Assembly (NCBI GenBank): GCA_011525385.1
Contig: WTGF01000068.1
Span: 1-57,239 of the forward strand
DNA: 57,239 nucleotides
Direction: 5' to 3'
From: Chloroflexota bacterium
Lineage (GTDB): Bacteria > Chloroflexota > Anaerolineae > Aggregatilineales > Phototrophicaceae
Below are positions 47,239 to 55,739 of this stretch, piece by piece. The position numbers were made by a program, and so were the translations under genes. Within the stretch, counting starts at the first letter, position 1. Each line of letters starts with the position of its first letter. Under the pieces are notes generated by a model. The model saw nothing but the letters and a program-made list of their open reading frames with translations. It did not search any database and was not told the origin of the DNA.

Positions 47239-47736
47239 GTGGCATTTCTCTTGCGGGGAATCGGCAACAAGGCTTGGTGGGACAAGAGCCGAGACGATTT
47301 CTCTTGGTTGGGTGAAGATGATCTAATAGCTGACGTTCTCAAAAGCTTGAGTACGGTCAATGGTGCCTTGTCAACGTATATTATCGATGAAGATAAGACA
47401 AAGATTGACCGTGTAGTCGCTGCGCTTGCGAGCGGACGGACCAAGATCGAAAACTTTGACTATATGCTTGTGCCAATTGATGTCGTATTGAAGAATTTCC
47501 GGTCCGACAACACGAAAGGCAAGACTCCTGATTTCAAAGTCAACGAGTGGCATTTGGATATCGTTCACTTGACACCTGCAAAGCTGGTTCAGCTAGCATA
47601 TATCTTGCGCAATCACAAAGAATCCTTGTCTCGAATGCTCAAACCAGAGGTAAAGTCAGCTTTGCAAACGGGCAAAGATAAAGGCTATCTTGATATGAGC
47701 AAAGTCAGCGAGAAAGTGAAACTGGAACTTGCATGA
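47239..47736 (+). CDS. Hypothetical protein paired with the HEAT-like gene
   Basis: A 165-residue protein that I do not recognise, starting at GTG 47239, five nt after the preceding stop. It has a conserved-looking WHLDIVHLTPAKLVQLAYILRNHKESLSRMLKPEVKSAL segment and a basic-acidic mix but no signal peptide or membrane helix. A repeated K-x-D pattern and the tight spacing suggest it functions with the HEAT-like protein. Confidence 0.5.
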   Translation: MAFLLRGIGNKAWWDKSRDDFSWLGEDDLIADVLKSLSTVNGALSTYIIDEDKTKIDRVVAALASGRTKIENFDYMLVPIDVVLKNFRSDNTKGKTPDFKVNEWHLDIVHLTPAKLVQLAYILRNHKESLSRMLKPEVKSALQTGKDKGYLDMSKVSEKVKLELA

Positions 47737-47758
47737 AGGTCTGATTGCAAATATCACT

Positions 47759-48130
47759 TCACCCCACCACCACCCACAGCGCCTGAAAGTAATAACCCCC
47801 GTCCTCCTGACGCTGCGCGCTTAGCGCGACTTCCACAGCCTCGCCCGGTCGAGACAATTCGATCACTGTGCCGTAGGCATAGCCCCGCATTAGCGCCTGC
47901 TTGAGGGCAAAGGCGACGCCGTCCGCCCGTATCTCCACTTGTACGCCGGGCAGCAATAGCTCGCCGGCGACCGGCAGCCGATGACGCGCGGGATCAAACT
48001 GCTCTGGCGATATGGCGAGGATTTTCAAGTCGAGTGTCTTCCGCTCCGCTATCTCATAAGTTAACACGGGCGCCGTTCGGGCGAAAGCATCGCTGACCCA
48101 TCTGCCCAGCGTCCCGCAAGATTCTGCCAA
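47759..48130 (-). CDS. Beta-rich hypothetical protein on the opposite strand of the phage-like locus
   Basis: A 123-residue protein on the minus strand, from a TTG at 48130 to a stop at 47759. Beta-strand-rich segments include ARHRLPVAGELLLPGVQVEIRADGV, YGTVIELSRPGEAVEVALSAQRQEDGGYYFQALWVVVG. The last 26 codons are also present in a remnant at 46546, aligned codon for codon with mostly conservative changes, which supports a real coding sequence in this frame. No ribosome site is seen for the TTG, and the opposite strand carries the connector gene's ribosome site, so expression is uncertain. Family unknown. Confidence 0.45.
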   Translation of the reverse strand: MAESCGTLGRWVSDAFARTAPVLTYEIAERKTLDLKILAISPEQFDPARHRLPVAGELLLPGVQVEIRADGVAFALKQALMRGYAYGTVIELSRPGEAVEVALSAQRQEDGGYYFQALWVVVG

Positions 48131-48151
48131 AAGAACAGGGAGGATATCTAT

Positions 48152-48913
48152 ATGTACAGCATAGCAACTTTGCACGAATTCCGCCGTCACTTGCAGTTGA
48201 CCGATACCGATGCCGATGCCGATTTGAGGCAGGCTCTGGAAAATGCCAGTCACCTCATCGAGTCTCTGACGCAAAGGCGCTATTGCCCCGCGCTGGAGAC
48301 GCGCCGCCTGCCGATCGACGCAGCCAATCCGCGCGAGTTGATATTGCCAGACGATCTTCTGGACCTGATTTCAATCGAATCCGACCAAGGAATCTTGAGC
48401 AAGGACACCCTGCGCCGCCTACCGATGAGACCTGACTTGCCGGCCAGCGTACTGATCCTGAACGACGGCGAGGTATTCACCGGAGAATTGAGCGTCAGTG
48501 GCGTCTGGGGCTGGCACGACCGCTGGACCCAAGCCTGGCAAAAAAGCGGAGATCAGATCCGTGGCTCGACACTCAACGCCAGCGCCGCCTGGATAACTGT
48601 CGACGATGTTGACGGAGAGAACCAAGACGGCATCAGCCCGCGCTTTCAGGTTGGACAGTTGTTGCGCATGGAAAGCGAATACATACGGCTAATTGCTATC
48701 GACCGTGAGGGCAATCGCCTGAGGGCTCTACGAGGCGTCAATGGAACGGAGGCGGTTTCCCATGCTGCAGGCACGCCGATCGAGACCTATCGAGCAGCGT
48801 CCGCAATCCGCGACCTATGCCTGCGATATGCGGAATTGCTGATCAATTCGGCGGGTTTGCTCAAAGATGAAACATCGCCCACGCTGAAGCGGCTGCGACG
48901 ACTGACGGCCTGA
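48152..48913 (+). CDS. Phage head-tail connector-like protein (gp6 family)
   Basis: A 253-residue protein whose N-terminal 60 residues resemble gp6/YqbG-type head-tail connectors: ATLHEFRRHLQLTDTDADADLRQALENASHLIESLTQRRYCP, a helical bundle common to these adaptors. The remainder is beta-rich (LILNDGEVFTGELSVSGVWGWHDRW, VGQLLRMESEYIRLIA) and ends with a helix pair. In phages the connector joins the portal ring to the tail. ATG 48152 has GGGAGGATATCTAT upstream. It follows the capsid gene by nearly 3 kb because accessory genes intervene; in phage genomes the two are normally adjacent or nearly so. Confidence 0.65.
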   Translation: MYSIATLHEFRRHLQLTDTDADADLRQALENASHLIESLTQRRYCPALETRRLPIDAANPRELILPDDLLDLISIESDQGILSKDTLRRLPMRPDLPASVLILNDGEVFTGELSVSGVWGWHDRWTQAWQKSGDQIRGSTLNASAAWITVDDVDGENQDGISPRFQVGQLLRMESEYIRLIAIDREGNRLRALRGVNGTEAVSHAAGTPIETYRAASAIRDLCLRYAELLINSAGLLKDETSPTLKRLRRLTA

Positions 48914-49019
48914 GATTACCCGCGAGACCGCGGTTCTGCGATGTATCGCGTCTGGTTTTCACTTGCGCTCTGCGTTATGTTAGCGCGATGATTTTCAAGC
49001 ATCGCGGCGGCAGGAACAG

Positions 49020-50312
49020 ATGACGCATCGATTCAACAGGTTGGTTGCCCTGCGCTATCGCGATTTCCGTTGGCTGTGGCTGGGCGAGACTGTCGCCTGG
49101 ACCGGTTCGCAGATGCGGAACTTCGCGATCAACTGGCATGTCTTCGAGTTGTTGCGCGGGCAGACCTTCATCTTCACGGCATTTGGCAATGACATCGTAA
49201 TGGGATCCGAGGCATTCGGCTTGGGCATGCTGGGTTTGGCGCGCGTGATCCCGGTGTTGCTATTCGCCTTGCTTGGCGGCTTGCTGGCGGATGCCTTCGA
49301 GCGCAGACTGGTGATGGTCGCGACGCAGTGTCTGTCGGCGCTGTTGGCCGCCGTGTTGGCCCTGCTCACATTGAATGGGCAGGTAAGCGTTGGCGCGATC
49401 TACATCGTGACCGGGCTGTCTGCCGCCGCTATGGCATTTGATTTTCCGGCGCGGCAGTCGCTCGTGGCGAACGTGGTCGAGGCGCGCCATTTGAGCAATG
49501 CCATCAGCCTGAACGCCTTGGTGATGCAGGTGGCGACCATCATTGGTCCGGCTGTAGCGGGCTTATTGGTTGCGCAATTCGAGGTCGGGCTGGTTTACAG
49601 TGTCAATACGGTCACCTTCCTGTTGTCGGCAGTTGCGATCTGGCGCATCAGACATCGTGGCAAGTCGTCAGCCACTGGGCAGCTGGGATGGCGTTCGCTG
49701 TTGGCCGGCCTGCGCTTCACCTTCAGCACGCGCATCGTCTTGGGCACGATGTTGTTAGATTTCTTCGCCACGCTTTTCGCCTCGGCCCGCACCATGCTGC
49801 CGATCGTCGCCGGCCAGATCCTCGGCGTCGGCGCGGCGGGTTATGGGCTGCTGGCGACCGCGCAACCGATCGGCGCTCTGCTGGTAGGTACGGTCTTGTC
49901 CCTGCGCGGCGAGATGAAGAGGCAGGGACTCATCCTCTTACTCAGCGTCGCGCTTTACGGTCTCGCTACGGCGATATTCGGCGTCTCCACCGTCTTCGCA
50001 CTATCCTTCGTCTTGTTCGCGCTGACTGGCGCCGGCGATACGATTTCTTCGATCATCCGCGGCACGATCCGCCAACTGGCGACTCCCGACGAGCTGCGCG
50101 GGCAGATGACTTCGGCTAATATGTTGTTCTTCATGACCGGTCCCCAATTGGGTGAGCTGCGCGCCGGCATCCTGGCTTCGCTGTTCGGCGCGCCTTTCGC
50201 CATTTTCAGCGGTGGACTGGCGACGGTGTTAATGACTGGCTGGGTCGCCTGGCGCTATCCGTCGATACGACGCTACAACAACGCCGAGGATCTCAAGCGT
50301 AAACGCGCCTGA
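49020..50312 (+). CDS. MFS transporter (MFS_3/enterobactin exporter-like)
   Basis: A 430-residue major facilitator with 12 predicted helices. The N-terminal RYRDFRWLWLGETVAWTGSQMRNFAINWHVF and GLLADAFERRLVMVATQ (motif A loop) are typical of the MFS_3 exporter group, which includes EntS-like siderophore exporters and macrolide efflux proteins. It would export a small molecule with protons. ATG 49020 has GCAGGAACAG upstream. It sits within the phage-like locus and is next to a TipAS-domain gene, both hinting at a small drug-response cassette. The substrate is not known. Confidence 0.85.
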   Translation: MTHRFNRLVALRYRDFRWLWLGETVAWTGSQMRNFAINWHVFELLRGQTFIFTAFGNDIVMGSEAFGLGMLGLARVIPVLLFALLGGLLADAFERRLVMVATQCLSALLAAVLALLTLNGQVSVGAIYIVTGLSAAAMAFDFPARQSLVANVVEARHLSNAISLNALVMQVATIIGPAVAGLLVAQFEVGLVYSVNTVTFLLSAVAIWRIRHRGKSSATGQLGWRSLLAGLRFTFSTRIVLGTMLLDFFATLFASARTMLPIVAGQILGVGAAGYGLLATAQPIGALLVGTVLSLRGEMKRQGLILLLSVALYGLATAIFGVSTVFALSFVLFALTGAGDTISSIIRGTIRQLATPDELRGQMTSANMLFFMTGPQLGELRAGILASLFGAPFAIFSGGLATVLMTGWVAWRYPSIRRYNNAEDLKRKRA

Positions 50313-50360
50313 CTCCGCCTGTTGCGCTGAGGAAATTGCTCGTATCATGCTTTTCTGATC

Positions 50361-50438
50361 ACCCGCGTCGCTCATGCGAGCGAGCAGGCTTGATATTTTG
50401 TGTGAGCGCGGCAGACTGTATCGCTGCCGCCGAGCGGC
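50361..50438 (-). repeat. Dispersed two-hairpin element, copy E
   Basis: On the minus strand: GCCGCTCGGCGGCAG, a 9-nt loop, CTGCCGCGCTCACACAAAA, and hairpin 2 TCGCTC-GCAT-GAGCGA (50368-50383). Stem 1 is a perfect 7 bp (50408-50414/50424-50430). It lies between the MFS and TipAS genes but points the opposite way to both. Confidence 0.75.
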
Positions 50439-50467
50439 TGCTCTTGGACGCCAACCGGGGAAGCACT

Positions 50468-50953
50468 ATGAGCCAGAAAAAAGACGGACTGAAGCGCCAT
50501 AGCGCGGAAGAACAAAAGCAATACGAGCGCGAGGCGCGCTTGCAATATGGTCCCGGCACGGTTAACGAGTCGATCGAACGCTGGAACAGCTACAGCGACG
50601 CCGAACAAGAAGCGATTATGGCCGAGGGCAGCCAGATCTATACAGATCTGGCGGAAGCGATGGAAGCGGGCAAGGAGGCTGGCGACCGCCAGGTAGTCGA
50701 CATACTGGAGCGCTGGCAGGATCACCTGCGGCGCTTCTATGAGCCGAGCCTCGATATGCTGCGCGGCCTGGGACAGATGTACAATTCCGATCCGCGCTTT
50801 ATCGCCAACTTCCAAGCGATCCATAGTGATCTTCCCGCTTACCTGGAACGTGTAATCGACCACTATGTCGATGATCTGGAAACGGCTGAGCTGGAACGAA
50901 TGCTGGCGGAAGACGAAGAACTTGAAAATCGGCGTCAAAACCTGTCGCGCTAG
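50468..50953 (+). CDS. Stand-alone TipAS antibiotic-recognition domain protein
   Basis: A 161-residue protein that matches the TipAS drug-binding domain: YGPGTVNESIERWNSYSDAEQEAIMAEGSQIYTDLAEAM, then the hallmark LRRFYEPSLDMLRGLGQMYNSDPRFIANF. In TipA regulators this globin-like helical domain follows a MerR DNA-binding domain and traps thiopeptide antibiotics; here the DNA-binding domain is absent, as in TipAS short forms that sequester drugs. Start ATG 50468 has GGGGAAG upstream. The preceding MFS exporter may be a functional neighbour. Ligand unknown. Confidence 0.8.
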   Translation: MSQKKDGLKRHSAEEQKQYEREARLQYGPGTVNESIERWNSYSDAEQEAIMAEGSQIYTDLAEAMEAGKEAGDRQVVDILERWQDHLRRFYEPSLDMLRGLGQMYNSDPRFIANFQAIHSDLPAYLERVIDHYVDDLETAELERMLAEDEELENRRQNLSR

Positions 50954-51052
50954 TTCAAACAGCCGGAATCCCAAGGACCGGTGAGCCTGGTCTGAACCAG
51001 GCGCGCTTTTCCCCAAAATCAGATAATCTCAAGCACGATAAAGGAGATGCCA

Positions 51053-51511
51053 ATGGCAAGTTTTCGCGCTGCCTTGTCCAATCTGTCGTTCATGCGTGTG
51101 AGCGGCGTACGCAACAACTTCGATATTGATGAATTGCCCAATAGCATTACCGCAGCCCATCTGCCGGCGCTGTTGGTACTGCCGCTGGAACTGGAAAAGG
51201 AGCGACTGTTTAGAGAGCGCAAGGAAGGGTTGCAATCGGTCACTTTCAGCGGCAACGCCCAGTCAGTCTACTATTTGCTGACGCATTTGCTGCTGGTGGC
51301 GCCGACCGAAAAGGGCTTGGGCCTGCGCGGTCATTTGCCGCGGCTGGTCGGCCTGATCGACAACTATGTCGCTGCGATTGCGGCGGACATCACCTTGGGC
51401 GAGGCGCTGCTGGTGCCGGCGCGGGTGGCGGTCGAGGCGGGCGTATTCGCCTACGACAAGAGCGACTTCTACGGCTGCGCTTTTCGCCATACTTGGATGA
51501 TGGAGATCTAG
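51053..51511 (+). CDS. Phage-like structural protein of unknown role
   Basis: A 152-residue protein. Alternating beta-like and helical segments (FRAALSNLSFMRVSGVRNNFDIDELPNSI, LPALLVLPLELEKERLF, GLQSVTFSGNAQSVYYLLTHLLLVAP, FYGCAFRHTWMMEI) resemble small phage tail-completion or minor tail proteins (cf. gp8/gp10-like). It ends three nt before the tail-hub-like gene, with which it is almost certainly co-transcribed. ATG 51053 sits six nt after AAGGAG; ATG 51047 is an upstream in-frame alternative. The assignment rests mainly on context. Confidence 0.55.
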   Translation: MASFRAALSNLSFMRVSGVRNNFDIDELPNSITAAHLPALLVLPLELEKERLFRERKEGLQSVTFSGNAQSVYYLLTHLLLVAPTEKGLGLRGHLPRLVGLIDNYVAAIAADITLGEALLVPARVAVEAGVFAYDKSDFYGCAFRHTWMMEI

Positions 51512-51514
51512 CAG

Positions 51515-53038
51515 ATGAGCGGCCAATATGTTATCGCCATCGACAGGAATCACGACGGGACTTTCCTCGATCTGGACGAAGGTCTTGCTGGGCATGTCCT
51601 CGAACTGAAATGGCGCCTGGGTTTGCGGCAGCCGTATGACAGCATCGCGGATTATGGGATGGCGCAGATCGCGCTACGCAATGTCCAGAGTAGTTTTTCG
51701 CCTGAACGCAAGCGCCTTGATATCGGCACAAGGGTACAAATCGCCTGCCAGGACGGTGGCGAGCGCGTCATCCTATTCACCGGATTCATCAGCCAGGTCT
51801 CTGTCGATGCCGGCGATTGGAGCGAGGGACGGTCCGTCATTCATGTACAGGACATTCAGCCCTGGCTGGAAGCGAGCCCGGCGCGGCTGTCGCCGATCAG
51901 CAATGTCAGCGCCGATACAGTAATTGATCGTCTGCTGGATGGGGCTCTTGTGCGGCGCGCGGTAGTGGCGGACTATTGCATCATTGATGTGCCGGGTCAT
52001 GATCGGATCGACAGCGCTCGGGTTTTTCCGCCGCAGAACCTGGGACGGCGATTGCAAGAAGGCAAGACCCGTTTCGCCTATGTCGGTGATTGGTGGGACG
52101 AGACAACTTCGATACGACGAGCCATTCGCGACCTGGCGGAAAGCGAGCGTGGGCGATTCTACATTGATCGGGGTGGCCAGGCCGTTTTCCTCAATCGACA
52201 TCAAACGCTGATGAGAGAGACGTTGTCGGCGACCTTCGTCGACGATATGAGGGGCATGGCTTATGCTTACGGCGATCAGCGCGTCAATCGGGTCTCGTTG
52301 CTGATGACCCCGCGCGAGGCAGGTGAGGGTGGGACCACGCTGTGGCAGTTGCCGCAGGCAGAGCGCATCGGCGCGAGGACCAGCCTGACCCTTAACTTGC
52401 GTTTCACGGACGAACTGGGGCGGCCAGTCGGTCTGCTCGAATTCGAGCGGCTGCAGGCGGCCTTTCACAGAGATGAAAGAGGCGAGGGCAGGGCGATCCG
52501 GGAGAAGGTATCCGCTCGAATAATCGAGATCGGCTTCACGTCCCTTCTGGCGCGGTTGGAAAATAACAGCGCTCGCGATGTTTTCCTTACCGAACTGCTC
52601 GTCATCGGCAAGCCCTTGTACCGCCGCGACCCACTGGAGCTGACCCTCAGCGATGGCGCGGGCATTCATCTGCACGGGCTAAGGCATTTCACGCAGGACT
52701 TGCCCGCCTTGTCCGATATCGCGACGGCGCAAGCATTCGCGAGCTATGAACTCGAGCGACGCAAACATCCAACCGGCACAGTGCGCGAGTTGCGGCTTGA
52801 TGCTCGCCAACATCCATCTGCGCGGAGACTGACTTTGTTCGACCGCATTCGCATCAGCGAAACGCGGACCGGGCACATAGACCAGGAATACTTCATCATC
52901 GGCGAAGAGCATCAGGTCAGCCAGGGCGGGGCGCGGCACGAGATTCGCTGGATGCTGGAGCCGGCCGATCTGTCGCGATTTGTCGTCATCGGCGATAGCG
53001 TCATCGACGACCGAGAAGAGTTAATCGCGCCGTACTAG
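51515..53038 (+). CDS. Phage tail hub/baseplate-like protein
   Basis: A 507-residue protein with no signal peptide. It begins with a beta-rich DRNHDGTFLDLDEGLAGHVLELKWRLGL segment, then VNVQIACQDG-like strands and a long middle with VFPPQNLGRRLQEGKTRFAYVGDWWDETTSIRRAIRDLAESERGRFYIDRGGQAVFLNRH, which is reminiscent of tail-hub proteins (late-control gene D/gp27-like) that clamp the tail tube end. The C-terminus has SDGAGIHLHGLRHFTQDLPALSD and a DQEYFIIGEEHQVSQGGARHEIRWML domain also seen in tail-hub families. It is downstream of the small structural gene (3-nt gap) and closes with a strong terminator at 53045. Confidence 0.6.
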   Translation: MSGQYVIAIDRNHDGTFLDLDEGLAGHVLELKWRLGLRQPYDSIADYGMAQIALRNVQSSFSPERKRLDIGTRVQIACQDGGERVILFTGFISQVSVDAGDWSEGRSVIHVQDIQPWLEASPARLSPISNVSADTVIDRLLDGALVRRAVVADYCIIDVPGHDRIDSARVFPPQNLGRRLQEGKTRFAYVGDWWDETTSIRRAIRDLAESERGRFYIDRGGQAVFLNRHQTLMRETLSATFVDDMRGMAYAYGDQRVNRVSLLMTPREAGEGGTTLWQLPQAERIGARTSLTLNLRFTDELGRPVGLLEFERLQAAFHRDERGEGRAIREKVSARIIEIGFTSLLARLENNSARDVFLTELLVIGKPLYRRDPLELTLSDGAGIHLHGLRHFTQDLPALSDIATAQAFASYELERRKHPTGTVRELRLDARQHPSARRLTLFDRIRISETRTGHIDQEYFIIGEEHQVSQGGARHEIRWMLEPADLSRFVVIGDSVIDDREELIAPY

Positions 53039-53044
53039 CTTTGA

Positions 53045-53070
53045 GGGGTGGGATTTCCCACCCCTTTTTT
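53045..53070 (+). terminator. Rho-independent terminator at the end of the phage-like genes
   Basis: Perfect 9-bp stem GGGGTGGGA/TCCCACCCC with a TT loop followed by TTTTTTGTTTTTT. It is just after the tail-hub-like stop codon. Confidence 0.9.
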
Positions 53071-53202
53071 GTTTTTTCCGGCCGTGACAAGTTGGCGGTA
53101 GCGGATTTGTTGACAAGCCAGTCGAAAGTCGATACCATCTGGGTTGAGTGCGTATTATGCACAGTTTGTGCGTTATTCACACATCCGCAAGGGAGTGGCT
53201 CT

Positions 53203-54729
53203 TTGAAAGCCAGGTTATTGATAGCAAGTATGGCGCTGTGTGCCCTCTGCGGCCTGGCTGTGGCGCAGGAATATTGCGTTCGGGCCAATCGCAGGATCAA
53301 TCTGCGGGACGCGGCCAGCTTGCAGGGAGTTTGGCTGGAAACGGTCGCGGCGGGCACCACGCTGACAGTCATCGGCGAACAGAATCGCTGGCTGAAGATC
53401 AACAGGAACGGCAGCGAAGTATGGATGGCGAGTTGGGTCGACTACAGCCGACTCGACAATTGCGGCGGGACGGGTTCTCAACCAGGGACGTCGGCGGGGA
53501 CCGCGAACATCGACAATTGCTGTTTCGTTGATCGGCAATGCCATACGGATCAAGACTGGACCGAGGGCTATTACGCCTTCCAGGACAATCAATGCCCGGC
53601 GCCAGGTCAAACCGGGTCGCCAAGTCCATCGCAGCCTGCCAGCGGCGCGCCCGCTCAAATTGACAATTGCTGTTTCGTCGATCGCCAATGCAGCAGCGCC
53701 TTGGAATGGGCGGCGGGCTGGCACGCCTTCCAGGACAATCAATGCGGAGCGCCCGGGCAATCGCCGGCCCCGGCGTCACCCCAGCCGGTCAGCGGGGCCC
53801 CCGCTCAAATTGACAATTGCTGTTTCGTCGATCGACAATGCAGGACCGAACTGGACTGGGCGGAGGGCTATTACGCCTTCCGGAACAATCAATGCCCGGC
53901 GCCCGGGCAATCGCCGGCCCCGGCGTCACCCCAGCCTGTCAGCGGGGCGCCCGCGCATATTGACAATTGCTGTTTCGTCGATCGGCAATGCCATACGGAC
54001 CTGGACTGGGCGGAGGGCTATCACGCCTTCCAGAACAACCAATGCGGTGCACGCGCGCAAACGAGGGCGTCAACTTCTTTGCAGCCCGCCAGCGCGCGTA
54101 TCTTCGGGTCCACCAGCGGGCTATCCATCTTGCCCTCCACCACATTAACCAGAAGGCCCGGGCTCGGGCAAACCATTTCCTTTGACAATTGCTGTGATCT
54201 CAATTGGCAATGCAAAAGCGACAAGGATCGGGCGAAGGGCTATGAGGCATTCCAAAATCGTCAATGCTCGCTTCCGGGGGTGATTAGTATCGTGGGCGAT
54301 GCGGACTTCGTCGACTTTTTCGCGCAAAGGCTTCACCAGCTGCGCATCAGGCTGCCTCACCGCTATGACTACGTACTCAGAGGCCTGGACAAGCTCCAAC
54401 AAGCCCCTGCTGATCTCCTGTCTGGTCACGTCGGTAAAAGTGGTAGGACTTTTTACGTGCCGTGGAGCGGACCTTCGGCTGTCGGGTGGGAAAAGCGCAT
54501 GTCCGCGGTACTGGTTCACGAAGCCTGCCACATCCATCGATATGATGCCGGGTACAGAGCATATTCATGTGATCCTGAATCCCAAATCAGAGAAGAGACA
54601 ATCTGCCGCGAGATTGAGTTGGAGGTCGTGATAGAACTCGACGCCCCGCCCGATGTGATTGAATGGGTGCGAGGTATGGTCGCCGACACCCGTGCCGGGA
54701 TAGGTTTCGAAGCGCCGGCATGGTGCTAG
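53203..54729 (+). CDS. Secreted SH3-like protein with Cys-rich repeats and HExxH end
   Basis: A 508-residue predicted secreted protein starting at TTG 53203 (GGGAG about 8 nt upstream). Residues 1-25 form a signal peptide (LLIASMALCALCGLAVAQ). Residues 28-83 form an SH3-like beta domain (NLRDAASLQGVWLETVAAGTTLTVIG). Then come four 50-residue repeats starting at residues 104, 154, 204 and 254 and a degenerate fifth at 328; each has DNCCFVDRQC plus a later NQC, four cysteines likely forming disulfides, joined by PAPGQSPAPASPQ linkers. The C-terminus has VLVHEACHIHRYDAG (HExxH, near 440) and REETICREIE, suggesting a zinc metallopeptidase that may be structural rather than active. An upstream ATG-less frame from 53041 is not used. 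Confidence 0.78.
   Translation: MKARLLIASMALCALCGLAVAQEYCVRANRRINLRDAASLQGVWLETVAAGTTLTVIGEQNRWLKINRNGSEVWMASWVDYSRLDNCGGTGSQPGTSAGTANIDNCCFVDRQCHTDQDWTEGYYAFQDNQCPAPGQTGSPSPSQPASGAPAQIDNCCFVDRQCSSALEWAAGWHAFQDNQCGAPGQSPAPASPQPVSGAPAQIDNCCFVDRQCRTELDWAEGYYAFRNNQCPAPGQSPAPASPQPVSGAPAHIDNCCFVDRQCHTDLDWAEGYHAFQNNQCGARAQTRASTSLQPASARIFGSTSGLSILPSTTLTRRPGLGQTISFDNCCDLNWQCKSDKDRAKGYEAFQNRQCSLPGVISIVGDADFVDFFAQRLHQLRIRLPHRYDYVLRGLDKLQQAPADLLSGHVGKSGRTFYVPWSGPSAVGWEKRMSAVLVHEACHIHRYDAGYRAYSCDPESQIREETICREIELEVVIELDAPPDVIEWVRGMVADTRAGIGFEAPAWC
53512..54111 (+). repeat. Four tandem 150-bp repeats inside the secreted protein gene
   Basis: GACAATTGCTGTTTCG recurs at exactly 53512, 53662, 53812 and 53962, with near-identical DNA over much of each 150-bp unit and a degenerate fifth copy at 54184. 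The units encode the Cys-rich repeats and proline linkers. The near-identity suggests recent expansion or gene conversion. Confidence 0.85.
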
Positions 54730-54851
54730 GCCTGGCAGAGCCAAGGCGGAGGATGGGCGATCTTTCTTCGGCTAGAATCTCTGTGAAAACGCGCGGCAAT
54801 AGGTCGGCTGGTGAATAAAAAGCGCTTCTTCGAAAGGGAACTGTTGCGATT

Positions 54852-55625
54852 ATGAGCGAAAATCAGAGCACCGTCATTCAGTCTCTTTCGCGCGGATTAA
54901 CCGCGTTAGAGTTAGTGCTAGAGCAATCGGCGACGCCGCAGAGCCTGGCGAAGGCCTTGGGCGTCGATCGCAGCACCGCCTACCGCATTCTCAATACGCT
55001 CTTGGCGCATGGCTTTGTGCTGCGAGACCCCTTCGACGATCAATATGTCATCAACGTGCGCAAGGTCTTCACCTTCGCCCACAGCATAACGGGCAAATTG
55101 CATTTTCCCACGCTGGCGACGCCTTACCTGGGCAAACTGCGTCAGAAAACCGGTGAGGCGGCTTCTCTGGCGGTCTTGCAAGATACCGATGTGGTCTATG
55201 TCAATCATTTGCCGGGCGAAGAAGCGATCACCGTGGCGCCGATGTTGGGTGTGCGTCGACCGGTCTATGTGTCGGCGGTGGGCAAGGCGATTTTGGCGCA
55301 TCTGCCGGAACCGGAAAGAAATCGGCTGCTGGGCCTGGTTGAGTGGAAGCCAATGACGGACAAGACGATCACGGATGTTGACGCCTTCCGCGGCGCCTTG
55401 CACGCCACACGGCAACGGGGCTATGCCATAGACGATGAGGAGACCTTCGAAGGCGTTCGCTGCGTGGCGGCGCCGGTGCGCAATCACCGGGACGAAGTCA
55501 TCGCCGCGATGGGCATTTCCGGTCCCGCGACGCGCCTGACGCTGAACCGCGTGCACGAATACGGCAGCTATATTCGAGAGATGAGCCTGGATTTTTCTGT
55601 TTCTATGGGAGCGCCGGACAACTAG
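54852..55625 (+). CDS. IclR-family transcriptional regulator (second)
   Basis: A 257-residue IclR regulator. The winged helix is VIQSLSRGLTALELVLEQSA with QSLAKALGVDRSTAYRILNTLLAHGFVL; the effector domain shows RRPVYVSAVGKAILAHLPE, RGYAIDDEETFEGVRCVAAPVRN and AAMGISGPATR. It is close to the IclR gene at 13281 in architecture but differs in the DNA-recognition helix. It lies 114 nt upstream of an extracellular solute-binding protein gene in the same direction and probably controls that importer. I did not find the GTTGC-N7-GCAAC sites here. Confidence 0.87.
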   Translation: MSENQSTVIQSLSRGLTALELVLEQSATPQSLAKALGVDRSTAYRILNTLLAHGFVLRDPFDDQYVINVRKVFTFAHSITGKLHFPTLATPYLGKLRQKTGEAASLAVLQDTDVVYVNHLPGEEAITVAPMLGVRRPVYVSAVGKAILAHLPEPERNRLLGLVEWKPMTDKTITDVDAFRGALHATRQRGYAIDDEETFEGVRCVAAPVRNHRDEVIAAMGISGPATRLTLNRVHEYGSYIREMSLDFSVSMGAPDN

Positions 55626-55739
55626 CGCGTCCGTTCATCCGCATATTTGCCCGCTTAGTAGAAAGGCAGCCGCTATTTTGGAAGACCTGCAACGTCTCGT
55701 TTCGCAAGCGAAAAAAGTTTTGGGTTCAAGGAGTTAGAG

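Noticed and set aside
53512..54111. Regular 150-bp repeats that could suggest a CRISPR or satellite array
   Set aside because: The period is too long, there are no unique spacers between short repeats, and the repeats keep one open frame that encodes a Cys-rich protein repeat.
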